64,000 nucleotides of DNA from Rapana venosa (taxonomy: Eukaryota; Mollusca; Gastropoda; Neogastropoda; Muricidae). The DNA lies in the NCBI GenBank assembly GCA_028751875.1, contig CM054134.1:68163839-68227838 (forward strand), in the 5' to 3' direction. The notes below the pieces were generated by a model. That model had not been told where the DNA came from. It did not search any database and saw only the letters and a program-made list of their open reading frames with translations. Shown here one piece after another: positions 21,724 through 34,392 of this stretch. The translations under genes and the position numbers were made by a program. Each line of letters starts with the position of its first letter. Position 1 is the stretch's first letter.

Positions 21724-21836
21724 GGGGGTGGGATAGCCTGGTGGTTAGGGAATTGACCCCTAGAGAAGTGAGGTCTCTGACACCTTTCTTCCCTATGACC
21801 TCATAGGTTATGGGAACACCTTTACCTTTTACCTTT
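21724..21836 (+). repeat. tRNA-derived SINE, deleted copy
   Basis: The head ggggtgggatagcctggtgg joins directly to agagaagtgaggtctctgac and caggttatgggaacac-like sequence, then a CCTTTACC tail. Compared with the copy at 12982-13281 the middle 150 bp or so is missing. Confidence 0.75.
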
Positions 21837-21839
21837 AAT

Positions 21840-24800
21840 AAAGACATACAAATTATACATTATTGGAAAGTTTATGATATCTACTTTTGAGATTGTTACA
21901 CAGTTTATCAATAGATGAATGTAATTTATTTTGTACAAATGTTCAAAATATGTCTCTGAAAGCTGAAAAATAAAAAGTTTTGAAAATGAGGGCTGCTTAT
22001 CGTACATGGCTTGAACTGTTCAGCAACTAGTTCCCTTGAAACAATGTGATGATTTTTCACCAAAGTAAAGTTCCCTGAAGTTGGCTGCATCCATCTGATG
22101 TCACTTTTTGCATGATACAAATTTTTTAAAAAGAATCATTACACTGGAGAGCCAGAAATCCCAAAGAATACGCTTGTCGACGTGTCAAAGAAAAATAGCC
22201 AACACACACAAACTAGGCAAGCATATGGTAAAGGTAAGCAATTGTGGTTAGAAAAATGATTGCCCTACAGGCCAGAGTACTTTCCCTTCAGTTGGACATT
22301 GCTTAGTGTATTTTAAAAAATTCTAAATTTCACCAAATCTTAAAAAGCTTCAGCTTGTCACAGTGAAGGAGAGGAGCACTGAATCTTAAGATTCGGCACA
22401 ACCTAATTGAGTTAGCCACTGTGCTGTGGAGAGGGATGGGCTCCACCAGCTCCCACCTGCCCCTGACATACTGCCTGGAAAAAAATTGGTGCAGTGACTT
22501 GTGAAGGAGTGAAGAGAGAAGTCAGGCAATGATCACTTTTTTTCAGCATTGCCCTGACATTGATCAGTCTACCAACCTGTATCCAGCAGTTCGTTGGGCA
22601 ATGAAGGGAATGTAAAATTTGAAGTTTGTGTGGATGTGTTAGTGTATTTCATGATGATCTTTGTGTGGATGTGTTAGTGTAATTCATGATGATCAACGAT
22701 TATGTTGTACTGATGATATGGAAATCCACTTTGCTATGTGACTGTGGGGCAGGACTGTGCTGCATGCTTTCTTTCTCATATCCTGGTGTCAGTCAGCATG
22801 TTAGGAGTAGGATCAGGTCATGTGATGGAATGTGAGCAACTCCAAAAATGCTTGTGGTCTGCAATCACCTTAGATTGATGTTTGATTAGACAATAAACCA
22901 TCATCATTAAAATTGAATCCATGAAGTTGATACTTTTTTGTTGAGCAGCTGCTTTTGGTCTGCAGTCACCAATGTTTGAGCCGACGTTAAATCTGTCATC
23001 AACATTAAACTGTCTCCATGAAGCTGAGCACTATTTGTGTGCTCCAGGTCTTTTCACTGATCCATACCATACACAGCACAGGGTAGCTGAGGTTGAACTG
23101 AGGAATATTTCCAATGAAAATTTAAAAAATAATCACGTCTGATCTGACAAGTTTTGAAGTCTGTGATAGTCCACAGAGCCAGGTTGGGATTTTATGATTC
23201 CCATGTCTGCTTATGTGCGGATCTGCCATTGCTAGACTCTCATCATTATGCATGCAGAATGCACATGAAAAATCCCCTAACTCATGACTATACATGGTTG
23301 GTTGGAGCAAGTCAAACATGCCCAGGATGTGGTGAGGTTTTACTGGTGTAATGGGTTATGGACTGGTAAGTAACTGGTGCACTGATTTCTGGGGAAATGA
23401 TAAGACGGTGTAAATCAGGGGGAAATTGGGGAAGACCCTAAGAAATGCGACACTAAAATCATGATATATGAACTTGTGATGTCAACTGTTGATTCTATCA
23501 GAGTATGAATTCCATTGAAAAGTTCCATTGTTGACCACAGCAATTTTTAGATGGGCTTTGGTCAGAATCCTGGGTAGCTTCAAAACATGCATAGATTTTG
23601 AAAATCTTTGCTAAAAAGTGTTTTGGATTGAACATTTAGTGTACAAGAAACTACTTTTCATAGTACTTACTGAGTACTCCCCCCTTCCCCAAGTACAGCA
23701 ACAAAATACATGTAAACCAGGCAGCCAGTCATCCTGTTTGCAGACAAACACAAACATGCATATAAAAAAAACCCCACCCACACATTTATGTATGTGTACC
23801 AAAGCAGTTTATTTAGACAAGGAAAATAAGTCTGAAAGGATGCAAGATCAATCTGGTACCATTGATTGGATGAAGAAGCTTAGAGCACACCCACAGACAA
23901 GACACACATACAGTAAGCTTAAAGAAAACATGATGTTTCAATCTGACTACACAATACAACTGATACCTTTCTACTAGTGTTTCAAATCAGATCTTTTTCT
24001 CCTGAATATGTAGCAGAAATATCCTTTCCAAATAACTAGTCCAGCAACTTTTGTTCAAAATATTAAAAAACCCATGAGATTTTCCCAAGAATGTACAATT
24101 ATACAAGTTTGATAAAGTAGTTTATGTTGGAAAAGATTTATTTTTGCTCTGATTTAGAAGCGGACAGTACTAGGATGATACTAGGACGATACTGGACACC
24201 ATTAAGTGGGAAGAGGGAAAAGAAATCTGTGTATTACACTGAAAAAAAATCTACTCCAGGTATACATGATTTGATCATATCTATAACAAGAAAAACATCA
24301 TGTGAACTCTGTCTATGATTGAAGAACAAAGCAAATGATCTGTGAAAAAAAAAGAAAATACTTGAGAAATAAAGTGTTTTCGAAGGCATAAGCAGAATTC
24401 CCATGAGTTGCGGACATGAAAATGGGTTTGGTCAATGAAAGTGTTCATGATTTATGTGTGCGACTGGTTGCTCATACACAGTCTAAGTCAGCGAGACATG
24501 ATGTGAAAACTTGAGGCCAAATGTTGGGGCAGGCACACTTAGCTTCAAGTGCAATCATGAATGCTACAAAACACATCCCTTGGAAGTCCGGCGCTCGATT
24601 TTCTGACTGATGTGAAAAATGCAGTGAAAAACGGAAACTGGCAATAGGATGGCAACATACAGCACAAGCATATATATAATATGTTATATATATATACTGG
24701 TTACTTAGGTGAGGCAGTGTGGTATAGTACCATTCTTAGATTGAACAGGACTCAATCTTATCATACACACACATCAACTGCACCAGCTAACTTGACGAAG

Positions 24801-26281
24801 CATTAATTAACAGTGGTGTCAAAAACAGTTCAGACTGATTACATTGAATATACTTTGTTCACTACAAACAATGTCATCATACATGCTTTGGTCTCTACAA
24901 CCTGAAGAGATTCTAAACACGGTAAAAAGGATGAAATTCACAGTCTGACCCAAAGCATAGTAATGCTATATGATGAAATACTGTCTTCATTTACCGGAGA
25001 GATTATGACATATGTATGTCAAGCAGCAATACAAGCTAAAAAAAGTGCACAATCTGTACTGCACATTGTGACATGATCATGTTGTTTGGAAGATAACTGT
25101 ATCTGTACTTACAAGTGTGTTGAAGTCAGTGAAAATGTGGGGGGAAAAGAAGAAGAAAAAGAGGAAAGTACATAGATCTCTGTAGTTTCTTTGTGAAAAC
25201 AAATTGACATATCAAGGAACTAAGGTTTTTCAAAAAATGTTCACACCAAACAATTTGTTTAAAAGAAAAAAAAACAACTGATCTAGTCTGAAAAGTGATC
25301 ATTCTGAATGTTTGTGGGAGACAAGAGTTTAGCACACTGGGGCAAGGCATGTTTGAATCCATGTCTCTCACAACCATCACAGAAATCGGAATATAAATGA
25401 CAACAACAAATACTAGGGGATGAAGAACAATGTGATGTTTTTTACATTATTTTTCAACACATAAAAAAAAAAAAAAAAGCAATATGAATCCTCTCCCATT
25501 TTTACATACACTTACATTCAAGGGAAGTACAATGAAATAACAAATCCCCTTTCACAAGACTCTGTTCCTCACATTCTCATCTTGTTTGATTATTTTTCCC
25601 TTTTGTTAATATTACCTCAGGAAGCAGCAACAAAAAGTCATGAAATGTCAAGTTTGTCATGATCTGTCATAGCTATGAAGTCACAATCAAGCACTGTGTA
25701 AACAAACTGTGTGTAAACACCTCCATCAGTCTACGACACTGACACAGTAGGCTACACATTTGTGTGGAATTTAAGGGAAGGAAATCATGATTCAGTCCTG
25801 AAGGAACAGGACTGTGGAAGGAAAGATCAACACCCAGGGTAGATCATGGAACCACACACATCAATGTTTCAACCCAAACCATCTATTTTTGTTTTGTAGG
25901 TTCAATATGCAGAGCCAGTAGTTTAAAAGGCAGCAATAATATACATCTACTATTTTCAGAAATACTTGAAATATATATTCACACGTTTCAGCACACTCTG
26001 AATTTAACATTTACAATCGGGTTTAGATACAAAATGCTGTTCACAAAGCTCTCGCATACAAATCATTTATCTCTAAAACTATGTTCACATTAGAGATAAA
26101 CCAATTTTCATTTTTGATAAATAATAAAGAATTACGATTTTTTTTGTTTTGGGGGGGGTAATAATAAAGAGTCAGCTTTTCTCTTCTCTATCCCTCACCC
26201 CTGTTGGTATTTTACAAGGTCAGGTGATCCTAAAGACATTATTGCTGCCTTCTACAACTACGCAGTAACAGGGTGGGGTCT
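21840..26281. other. Intergenic region and 3' UTRs between convergent genes
   Basis: I see no protein-coding gene. It contains part of repeat family B in reverse (22425-22495), a tandem pair of about 40 bp (22625-22700, tttgtgtggatgtgttagtg), ATATATA runs near 24670 and A-rich stretches. The 3' UTR of the minus-strand giant gene must begin at 26281 and run leftward. Minus-strand AATAAA hexamers occur at 24137-24142 and 23808-23813, but none can be chosen with confidence. Confidence 0.5.
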
Positions 26282-26507
26282 CTACACTTCAGTGCCTTCG
26301 TCAATCTCTTCCACGTTCTCTTCAGAAATGGCAGGCACCTGGGGGTTGTCCTCCATGAACTGGTTGATGATCTGCTGCATGGAGTCGCGCAGCTCTTCAG
26401 GGGGCTCGGAATCCTGGTGGACCTGGCTTTCTTCCTTGATGATGGTTTCCTCCTGCCCGTCCGGCTTCAGCACCGTCTTCTTGTGCACCTCCTTCTTCAT
26501 CACAACC
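26282..26507 (-). CDS. Giant ankyrin-like protein, last coding exon
   Basis: This exon encodes the final 75 residues and a TAG stop at 26284-26282. The acceptor is tctgccccccag, preceded by a (CTGT)n tract, and phase 2 entry matches the exon at 27941-27995. The segment VVMKKEVHKKTVLKPDGQEE has the alternating basic and DG pattern of ankyrin C-terminal tails; the vertebrate ankyrin-B end is remembered as GDGYSKVIKRVVLKSD. The rest is acidic with a short amphipathic stretch (ELRDSMQQIINQFMED). No catalytic feature. The ankyrin assignment is inference from the tail style and gene architecture. Confidence 0.7.
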
Positions 26508-26709
26508 CTGGGGGGCAGACAGACAGACAGACAGACAGGGAAGGAATCATGCATATATCAGATCACATAGCTTGTGATTTCTGTTGAAGCACTGTGTCGA
26601 ATCGAGTTATTGTTGTGAAATATAAACACTGAAAAACAAATATCAACACCAAAATGGCATGTGACCTGAATGGGTTGTAAGATATTATGGTTCTGCTGGA
26701 ACCTAAATT

Positions 26710-26830
26710 AGAATAATGGCTTCTCCAAAGTTGGAATGTGGCCACCTTAATGGTAGGCAAAAACAGTCGCATACACAAAAACCTCACCACTGGTAAACCT
26801 TGGAGTTCTAGCTGGGAACGGGGGGGGGAA
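26710..26830 (+). repeat. SINE-like repeat fragment, copy 9
   Basis: The blocks caaagttggaatgtggccac, gcatacacaaaaacctcacc and aaaccttggagttctagctg match the 3' half of the family (compare 1290-1380 and 21367-21450). Confidence 0.65.
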
Positions 26831-27224
26831 AAAAGAGAAAAAATGGCTGCTGCACAAACACATGCAAAACATTTGTGCTCGCATTACAACCCCATAAACT
26901 TTTTGTAGAAGATTAAGTTAGCAAAGGCCTGTAGAATGGACAACACATAACTACATACCAAGCATGCATCCTATTACCTGGAGAGGGATGGGCTCTGCCA
27001 GGTTCAACCTGCCCAAAACACACTGCCTGAAAAATTCAGAGCAATGCCCCAGTGTCTTCTTAATGAGTTAAGGAATAAATCAAATCAGAATAAACATCCA
27101 GTTACACAAGCAGTGAAAAGAAGAAGTCACCTCTTGTGACATTAAGAGTGGTAGAGGGATGATGGTTTTGCTGTTGGGCATTCCCTGGCAAAACACCCGG
27201 CTTTTTTGTTTGTTTTGGTCATAC

Positions 27225-27350
27225 TGAATGTACACTCTGCCTCATTCATCCCACCTGGGAATCACTGTAAGGCCGTCAGTAAGCACTGATGTGTGTATGG
27301 CTGTTTTCAAGTACCTTGCCATATATATGCAAACCTACCCTGATTTTAGA
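27225..27350 (+). repeat. Dispersed repeat family C, copy 1
   Basis: Shared with 54950-55105: cattcatcccacctgggaat, then cactgt, a variable part, then ggctgttttcaagtaccttg and a final CCTGATTTTAGAGG-like block. Confidence 0.7.
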
Positions 27351-27940
27351 GGATGTCAGAGGATTTGTATGTAGTGCTCAAAGGGAAATACTATAATGAG
27401 AAACAATGCAAAGATGCCGGACACCAGATCTCCCTGGAAAGTGCCAAGATCCTGGCTACTGAAAGGAATGATTCAAGGACAGGGATTAGTGCCATGGTGG
27501 AGATCCCACAAGTGCCTTGCCATATCCAACTCCATTACTTAAACCACAGAACTGGAAACTATGAGCTGTTTTAAAACTCTGATACCATGCCTGATAAAGA
27601 GAAACAACCCTCTCTCAATGCACCAACAACTATACCATAACTGATAGCCAGAACATTTATCTTATTTTATATGGCAGCATCAGGAAACCATCTGTTTAAT
27701 CATTAATTTAATACCATGATTTCACTTCATTTTACACTAACAGCCCTGCTGACAATCAATGCCATGTAGGGCTGTCACACCCATCCAATTCCTGATGTAG
27801 CATCAACATCCACTGAAGTTAAAACTCATATATACTTATGTCCTATTATAAATATTAAATCAGTTTGTTCTGAGAAATATGAAGTTTACATCACAAAAGG
27901 ATAACAATGTACACAACGCTATGTTGTGTCCATCTTTTAC

Positions 27941-27995
27941 CTGTGTGTTTGATAGCCGTCATCACTGCTAATCTCTGCTCTGTCAATACTGTCTC
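27941..27995 (-). CDS. Giant ankyrin-like protein, penultimate small exon
   Basis: This 55-bp exon encodes 17 full codons, DSIDRAEISSDDGYQTH. The acceptor is gtccttattgcag with phase 1 entry and the donor is GTAAAA with phase 2 exit. It joins the phase 1 exon at 34393 (or 31311) upstream and the phase 2 exon at 26507 downstream. It is the only exon in this gene seen to shift the phase away from 1. DDGYQTHRVVMKK across the junction resembles the GDGYSKVIKRVV of ankyrin-B tails. Confidence 0.72.
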
Positions 27996-29140
27996 CTGCA
28001 ATAAGGACACCATCCACACACACACACCTGGTGTTAGTCACTGGGCAATCAAAATTTATCACAATATCTGGATATTCCTTAAATAAAAACATTGCACACT
28101 TCAGTAAAACTAGACTCTGAAACACTGCACGCTTCAGTAAAATCAGATACTGAAACACTGCATGCTTCAGTAAAGCTAAACACTGAAACATGGCATACTA
28201 CAATAAAACTATAACCAGACAATGCATTCTTCAGCACATCTAGTCCTCTGCTACCCCCATAGCTTGTGCAGATATATATACTCCTCTCTGTTGTTCACAG
28301 AGAAACGTGATGCATTGATTTGTAATTTCAGAATCTGAAACACTTTTTTTTTTAAACCCTAACTGTGCACTGTAGCAAAGATGCTAACTGTTGATAATAT
28401 CAGATGAATTGCATAATATTTTTTATCACTTAGCAACATACATGACCATTATCTTTACAGCTACAAAACTTGGCATTTGTATGTAACACTTGTCATTGAA
28501 CCTGTCATTATCCAGACAACTGTATATCCTCAAAATAGTTACTGATTCAAGCAAGGCTGTAATATTTTATTTATGATTACTAATGACATTTAGTGTATCA
28601 TTTACATTACAAAAGCTTTTCTTCAACATAAAAGAGAAAAATAGGATCAAAAGATACCACATTCCTCAGAAATGATTTTAAAACCTTTTAGTGCTTAGAA
28701 TCTATGCAGTAGCTTGAATTCATTCCATAGGTATTTCCCATTTGAAGCAGACAAACAAACAAACAAAACCCTTTCAGGCAATAAATCTCTGATTAATCTT
28801 TCTGATGAATGAATGAGTTACCAAACAAAACAATATAGCAAACTTCTGTACATTTGATATCACACAAGTATGTAACGAACAACACTGTTGTTAAATTTCT
28901 TATCAACAATAACACATATATATAAAACAAAGATTAATATGAAAAATTAATCTCATTCTTAACTTTGACAAAAAGATAATATTATTTGAAACACAACACA
29001 TAAATATGTTTGCTAAATGAAGAAGATAAAATATACAATATCAGACACAATACATAAACATGTTTGCTAAATGAAACAGATAATAAAATATGCAACATCA
29101 ATCCCATTCCTAACCCTATACTTTATCTTGAAAAAAAAAA

Positions 29141-29142
29141 TC

Positions 29143-29184
<42 letters not shown>

Positions 29185-29255
29185 TTTTATTTTGTTTAAA
29201 AATTTTTTAGGATGTTTATGATGATGATGATGATGATGAGAGAGAGACAAAGTGG

Positions 29256-29286
<31 letters not shown>
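29141..29286. repeat. (GA)n, (GAT)n and poly-G cluster
   Basis: GA run 29141-29181, GAT run 29217-29241 and about 33 G residues ending at 29286. Another GA run lies at 29500-29550. Confidence 0.93.
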
Positions 29287-29291
<5 letters not shown>

Positions 29292-29502
29292 GAGAATGAC
29301 TGAAAAAAGTTGACTACTGCCACAGAGAAGAAAAAAGAATTCAACACCCTGGGAACAGTGTTAATTATCTAAATCTAACAGATGTGTCTGTCTGTCTCTC
29401 ACACAAACAGGGTATATAAATGAGAAGGTAAAACAAACAAGGGATCAACTATGAGAGAGAGAGAGAATTATGAAAGGCCAAGGCCTGTTACAATGGTGTT
29501 TT

Positions 29503-29551
<49 letters not shown>

Positions 29552-31310
29552 CCAATAGACAGAGATATCTGTCTGAAGTATTCCAAACAGATGACTATTT
29601 CAGAAACATGGTATATTTATCATGGTACTATAAGACTCTTTAGTTTGATTACCATCAAAAGAGACAGAACAAGATACAGTCTGAGAGGTTAAGTGTGCCA
29701 AAGTGCATTAACATTATCAAGGAATTGGCTAGAATATAATGGAATTGTGCAAAAGTGATACTTTTCCTCATGAACATGCTTTAGTTCCAAGAATACACAG
29801 AACTAACAATCAGCAACCGTCACCATGCTAAACACAGGAAATCAGTACAAAAAGGAAACATAATGAAAATCACTGCTTTAAAAAAATACACAAAAAATAT
29901 CTGAAACAATATTGGCCATTATTTTCTGGACAACAGCCAATGCCAGGATTTATAGCATCCTTTCACCTCAGCAACCTGAAAAGCACAAGCAACCAAATAT
30001 ATCAAAAGGGGCGAACAGTAAGACAACATGTCATCATCCTCTCCAAACACTACAGGCAACAGATGAAGGCAAATACAGCCTAGCTTCCAGGTATGCATCC
30101 AATCCACATGACATGGCACCTGAAGCATAGACATGAACGCCACACAAACACAGCAATCAATATTCTGACATCTGTACTTCAGGAGAAAAAAAAACACACA
30201 GAGAAGGAATGGAAACAAAAAAGCAAATTATTAACCTTTTCTGATGAGAAAAATAACTTTTCTCAAAACTGTTATCTAAGACATTTTTTGTAAAAAGGAA
30301 ACAACAACAGCAAACAGCAGCAACAACAACAAAAATGGGAGTAATGATCACTCCATCACTAATGCCTGGAATGATTTTCTTTCATCTGGGTTGAAATAAA
30401 AAGGAAAATGGAAAGCGAACCTAAAAACTGGAAGAGCAACATTCACAAGTCAATACAAGTACCAAAAAAAAAAAAAAAAAAGAAGTCTACACAAAGCACA
30501 ATGGCTGAGATGTAGACTGAAAATCATCACCAGAAAAAAAAAGGTGAACAGAATCAACTTCAACAGAATCAGTTTAACCAAACTGGAAAAGCAAACACTC
30601 AAAGACAATAAGCAACCGTTCCTAAATCAGGAGAACTCTTTCAAGGGAAATACATCTTACTGTGAGCTTCTAGTAGTCCATTTTCAGCTCAAAGTACACC
30701 TTACTGTGGACAGCAGCCAAGCTAAGGCAGACAAGTCCTGCCTACAATGGTGTGATGGACTTTGTACTGTCCAGTCATTGGGGTTCATTATGCTTACCAC
30801 AGCATCACTATTATTGGCCTGCTGTTGCATTTCAAATATGGACTTCATGAACACATAGCTAATCTGGTGGGATCTATTGACTCATTTAGTTTCAGAGACA
30901 AAATTTACATGGACTTCCACAACTGACACAACATCAACTGTGGACTCAAATGTGATCTGTACAAGTACCAATAACTAGTAAAGAAATGGCCAAACAAACA
31001 AAAAGGGAGTATGGGACGCAAAGAAAGAACAAATGGCAAGAAAATACAGCAGGTAACCATGAAAATAAAAGATGGGAAATGGCAAAGAAATGAAACCTGC
31101 ATGATGAAGAAACAGTGACCATCAAAATCAATTAAAAAAAACCACAACAAAGCTGGGCTGGATAGTATGTTGACTTCTCTGGGAAAAACTGAAATCTGTA
31201 AAATACGAAGTGACATTTGGCAAAACAAGGATGGGAGGTACACACACACACACACAGACACAGACAAAGCGATGAAAAGTCAGGTGAACACCAATGAACA
31301 TACACTCCAC

Positions 31311-31358
31311 TGGGATCTTCTTCCTCTGACGACAGGTTCTGCTCCTCACGCCTCTCAG
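31311..31358 (-). CDS. Possible 48-bp cassette exon of the giant gene
   Basis: On the minus strand an acceptor (tgcttcactgttgggtgcag) is followed in phase 1 by codons for ERREEQNLSSEEEDP, acidic like the rest of this gene. A phase 1 exit is possible at A|GTGGAG, a weak donor. The composition and phase fit, but the donor is poor and nothing else supports it. Confidence 0.33.
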
Positions 31359-32236
31359 CTGCACCCAACAGTGAAGCAAAGTGTCAGAGATGTCAACTTT
31401 CACCTCAAGGCATGTTCAAAAGCAAGCTATAACCTAACTTTCAATTTACAAGTACAGTCTGATGACACATGAGACCAAATACACAAAAAATAGAAAATCT
31501 CTACACATAAAGCATGCAAAGTGCGTAATTCACTTATTCAAAATGTTTTAAAGAAAGAATGTTTTGATTCACATAAATGAAAGCAACAACCAAAGACAAG
31601 TTAATCCTGCTATTTGTATTCAGTACATGTTCAATCTAAATTTAGTAAAATCATGACAGTGTGTGACTACAGAAAAAACCAATAAGCATTCTCTGTAAAA
31701 ATATAAAGTGTTGGAAAAATACTGCAACACGCAATTACCAATCACAAAGCCCACAAAAAAGATAATTTGCAGAGTTTCTTGTCTAGAATGCAGAGACATG
31801 AGATGACTATTAAAACATCTATGAAAAATGCTCAAGTACAGGTTTCTGAAATTCATTGTAAAATGCATGATTTATACATCTTGTAAAGTAGAACAGTTCA
31901 CTGTGAACAAGAAGACAGATAATGGAGATGCTAACAAGCATTCATGCAGCTAATGTATGTCTTTAAAAAAGTGCACAATGATTACAATCCTGTCTACTGA
32001 TGATCACTGAAAATTGGAGGACAGACTCCTACACACACATGCACACACATCTCCAAACAAATAAACCATAACAAATCAACGTCATCAAGTTTGATCTGAC
32101 CCACTTCACAAACTTAAATACCATATTATTATTATTATTAAAAATATAAAGACACTCTCATGAGGCATATCTTATATTTCAATCTGATAACAGTTAAACA
32201 AGCAATCAAACACCCTCCCCAAACCAAATTACTCTT

Positions 32237-32340
32237 GCCCCCCCCCCCCCCCCCCCCCCCCCCTCCTCTCACACACACACAACACACAACACACACACAA
32301 AACACACACACACACACACACACCACACACACACACAAAA
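32237..32340. repeat. Poly-C run followed by CA repeats
   Basis: About 25 C residues are followed by imperfect ACACAC sequence. On the transcribed strand this is a poly-G run. Confidence 0.92.
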
Positions 32341-34392
32341 CTGTAATAGTTTTGGCAGACATCAGCAAAAACATACCAACACTTGTCATAAACAATACAT
32401 TGCATTGCACAGCTGCTGAAATAAATGGGTAAAATGGAACCAAAGTGGAAGAAGGAGGGAAAGGCCCCAATAAATGACAATAAGCAAGACATCCAAGTTT
32501 GAAACATGGTACATGGTTGAATTTTTATTTCAATGAAAATGTTGTACAGGCACACATAGATCAACATCAATGAAGGACACAACAGAATGTGGCGAAAGAG
32601 AGAAGACAAACCACCATACATATTCAATATGCACACATGCCTCACGCTTTCATTCTCATGAATGCAGTAACACTGAGAACACATTTCCTTTATCACCAAA
32701 CCTGACAAAATCTAGCACATCTTATTCATGATTAAAGCTGTACCTTTTACCTGCCTCCATTTCCAACTGGTACTAAAACACAACCCCAAAATGTCCACAG
32801 CTATCAATCATGTTGCATTTCAGGTGTATTTCCTGTGACAACTGCGAGTAATCAAAGTAATAAAAGCATCAAGTTATACATAATGAACAAAAGAAAATAT
32901 GTATTAAAAAAAATACTGATGCCAACGAGACTAGACTTAAGACTGAGGGGTAGAATGAAAAGTGGAGCTGCAGTGTAAAATGAATGTGAAACACTTGATG
33001 TAACATGGAAATCTTTGCTGAAGAAATTGATTATCAACTTCTCTATCCATTCACCCTTTCTTTAACTATTCATCTGACTTTCCCTTCCCTCCCCTGATAT
33101 GCACAGCAGGATTTATAGATCATGCAAAATACATCAATACTACTTCATAAAAATCAAACAGCAAATGACTCAATTTAGAACAAGAAAAATATATACACAT
33201 ATATAAATGAGTATACTGCTACCACTATGCATTTATACAAACATTTCTTCAAAAACTAGTTACTATATCTTACTTCTACTACTACTACTGACTATTAAAC
33301 TACTTCTACAACTTTTACTACTACTACAGTTGTATTTTTTAAAATCTTTAAAAAAAGATTTTTTTCACTTGCAGTTGGCCAAGCATTCCTGACATAGTAC
33401 AATAACTACAAATCGTAACACTTCAATCAGAGTCTTTGACCTATCTCTATTTTTAACTACATCAGGATTCAAAACATTAAAGGTATTGTAATCTCTTTCC
33501 CAAAAAATACCATGACAAATATTTTTGTTGAATACTATTCCATATTTCATCAACAGAATTCATACTTCCGCTCTTAGCTTCAAATTTTCTGAAGGAGTTG
33601 CATTGATTTATATTTTCAGTTGTATTCTCTACAAACTACACACATTGCTTACATCTGCACAAACTGACATTCATAGCTATCCTCATACTACTCTTGTATA
33701 AACTTGTACACTAATGGTGATCAATAAAATTATAAAACCCAAAACCTAAAAAAAATTAAGAAATGTTAAATTAAATTTTCATAAAAAGCCCATCTGAGTT
33801 GCAAAGACTCATGAAGGAAAATCCAACTATAACAACAACAAAAAGCCATCACACAAAAACCCAATGAAAAATACCAAACCAACCAAATGTACTAAGTGAA
33901 TGCTAAAAAAAAAAGTTACCTTGTTCCCATCCCTGTTCCACTAAAAAAAAAAAAGGTTGACCTTCTAATACAAAAAGCACATAGTTTTAAAGCACAAAAA
34001 CACAAAAGTGCTACAAACTTAAACCACAGTTTATTTTACTAAACAAAAGGGTCAAAATATGCATTATACAAAAGTTGAACAATCACAGGGCTAATTGAAC
34101 ATAATCTAACACCATAACAAACAGGTGAAAAACAGATCTGGGATGGGAGTAGGACAACATAAGTGACGAGAGCAAGAGAGCCAGAGGGAAAGCAAAAACA
34201 CTGACACTGAAATAAATATCTCAGTCCATGGTGATACTGATGACACCACAAGCAATACCCATGCAGGATGCTTACAGAATTGTGCACAGTAGCAGAAAGC
34301 TTGTCATCTAACCTCTACGGAAAGAAAAAAAAGAAGTCACATCCACAACATAAAAAGAATGTTGGCAATGCTGAAAGTACCTCCGGGTTCAC

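Larger units (their letters stand above)
26508..27940 (-). other. Intron of the giant gene
   Basis: This intron between the last two coding exons contains a SINE-like fragment (26710-26830), a reversed family B fragment (26983-27055) and a family C fragment (27225-27350). No exon is evident. Confidence 0.7.
27996..34380 (-). other. Large intron of the giant gene
   Basis: This intron contains (GA)n runs (29141-29181 and 29500-29550), a GAT run (29217-29241), a poly-G run (29254-29286), a poly-C run with CA repeats (32237-32340) and otherwise AT-rich unique sequence. One possible small exon is listed at 31311-31358. The long frames here cross only low-complexity sequence. Confidence 0.6.

Noticed and set aside
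27353..27574. Plus-strand frame of 73 codons with no low complexity
   Set aside because: It starts in repeat family C sequence inside an intron of the minus-strand gene, has no recognisable domain and no fitting splice context.
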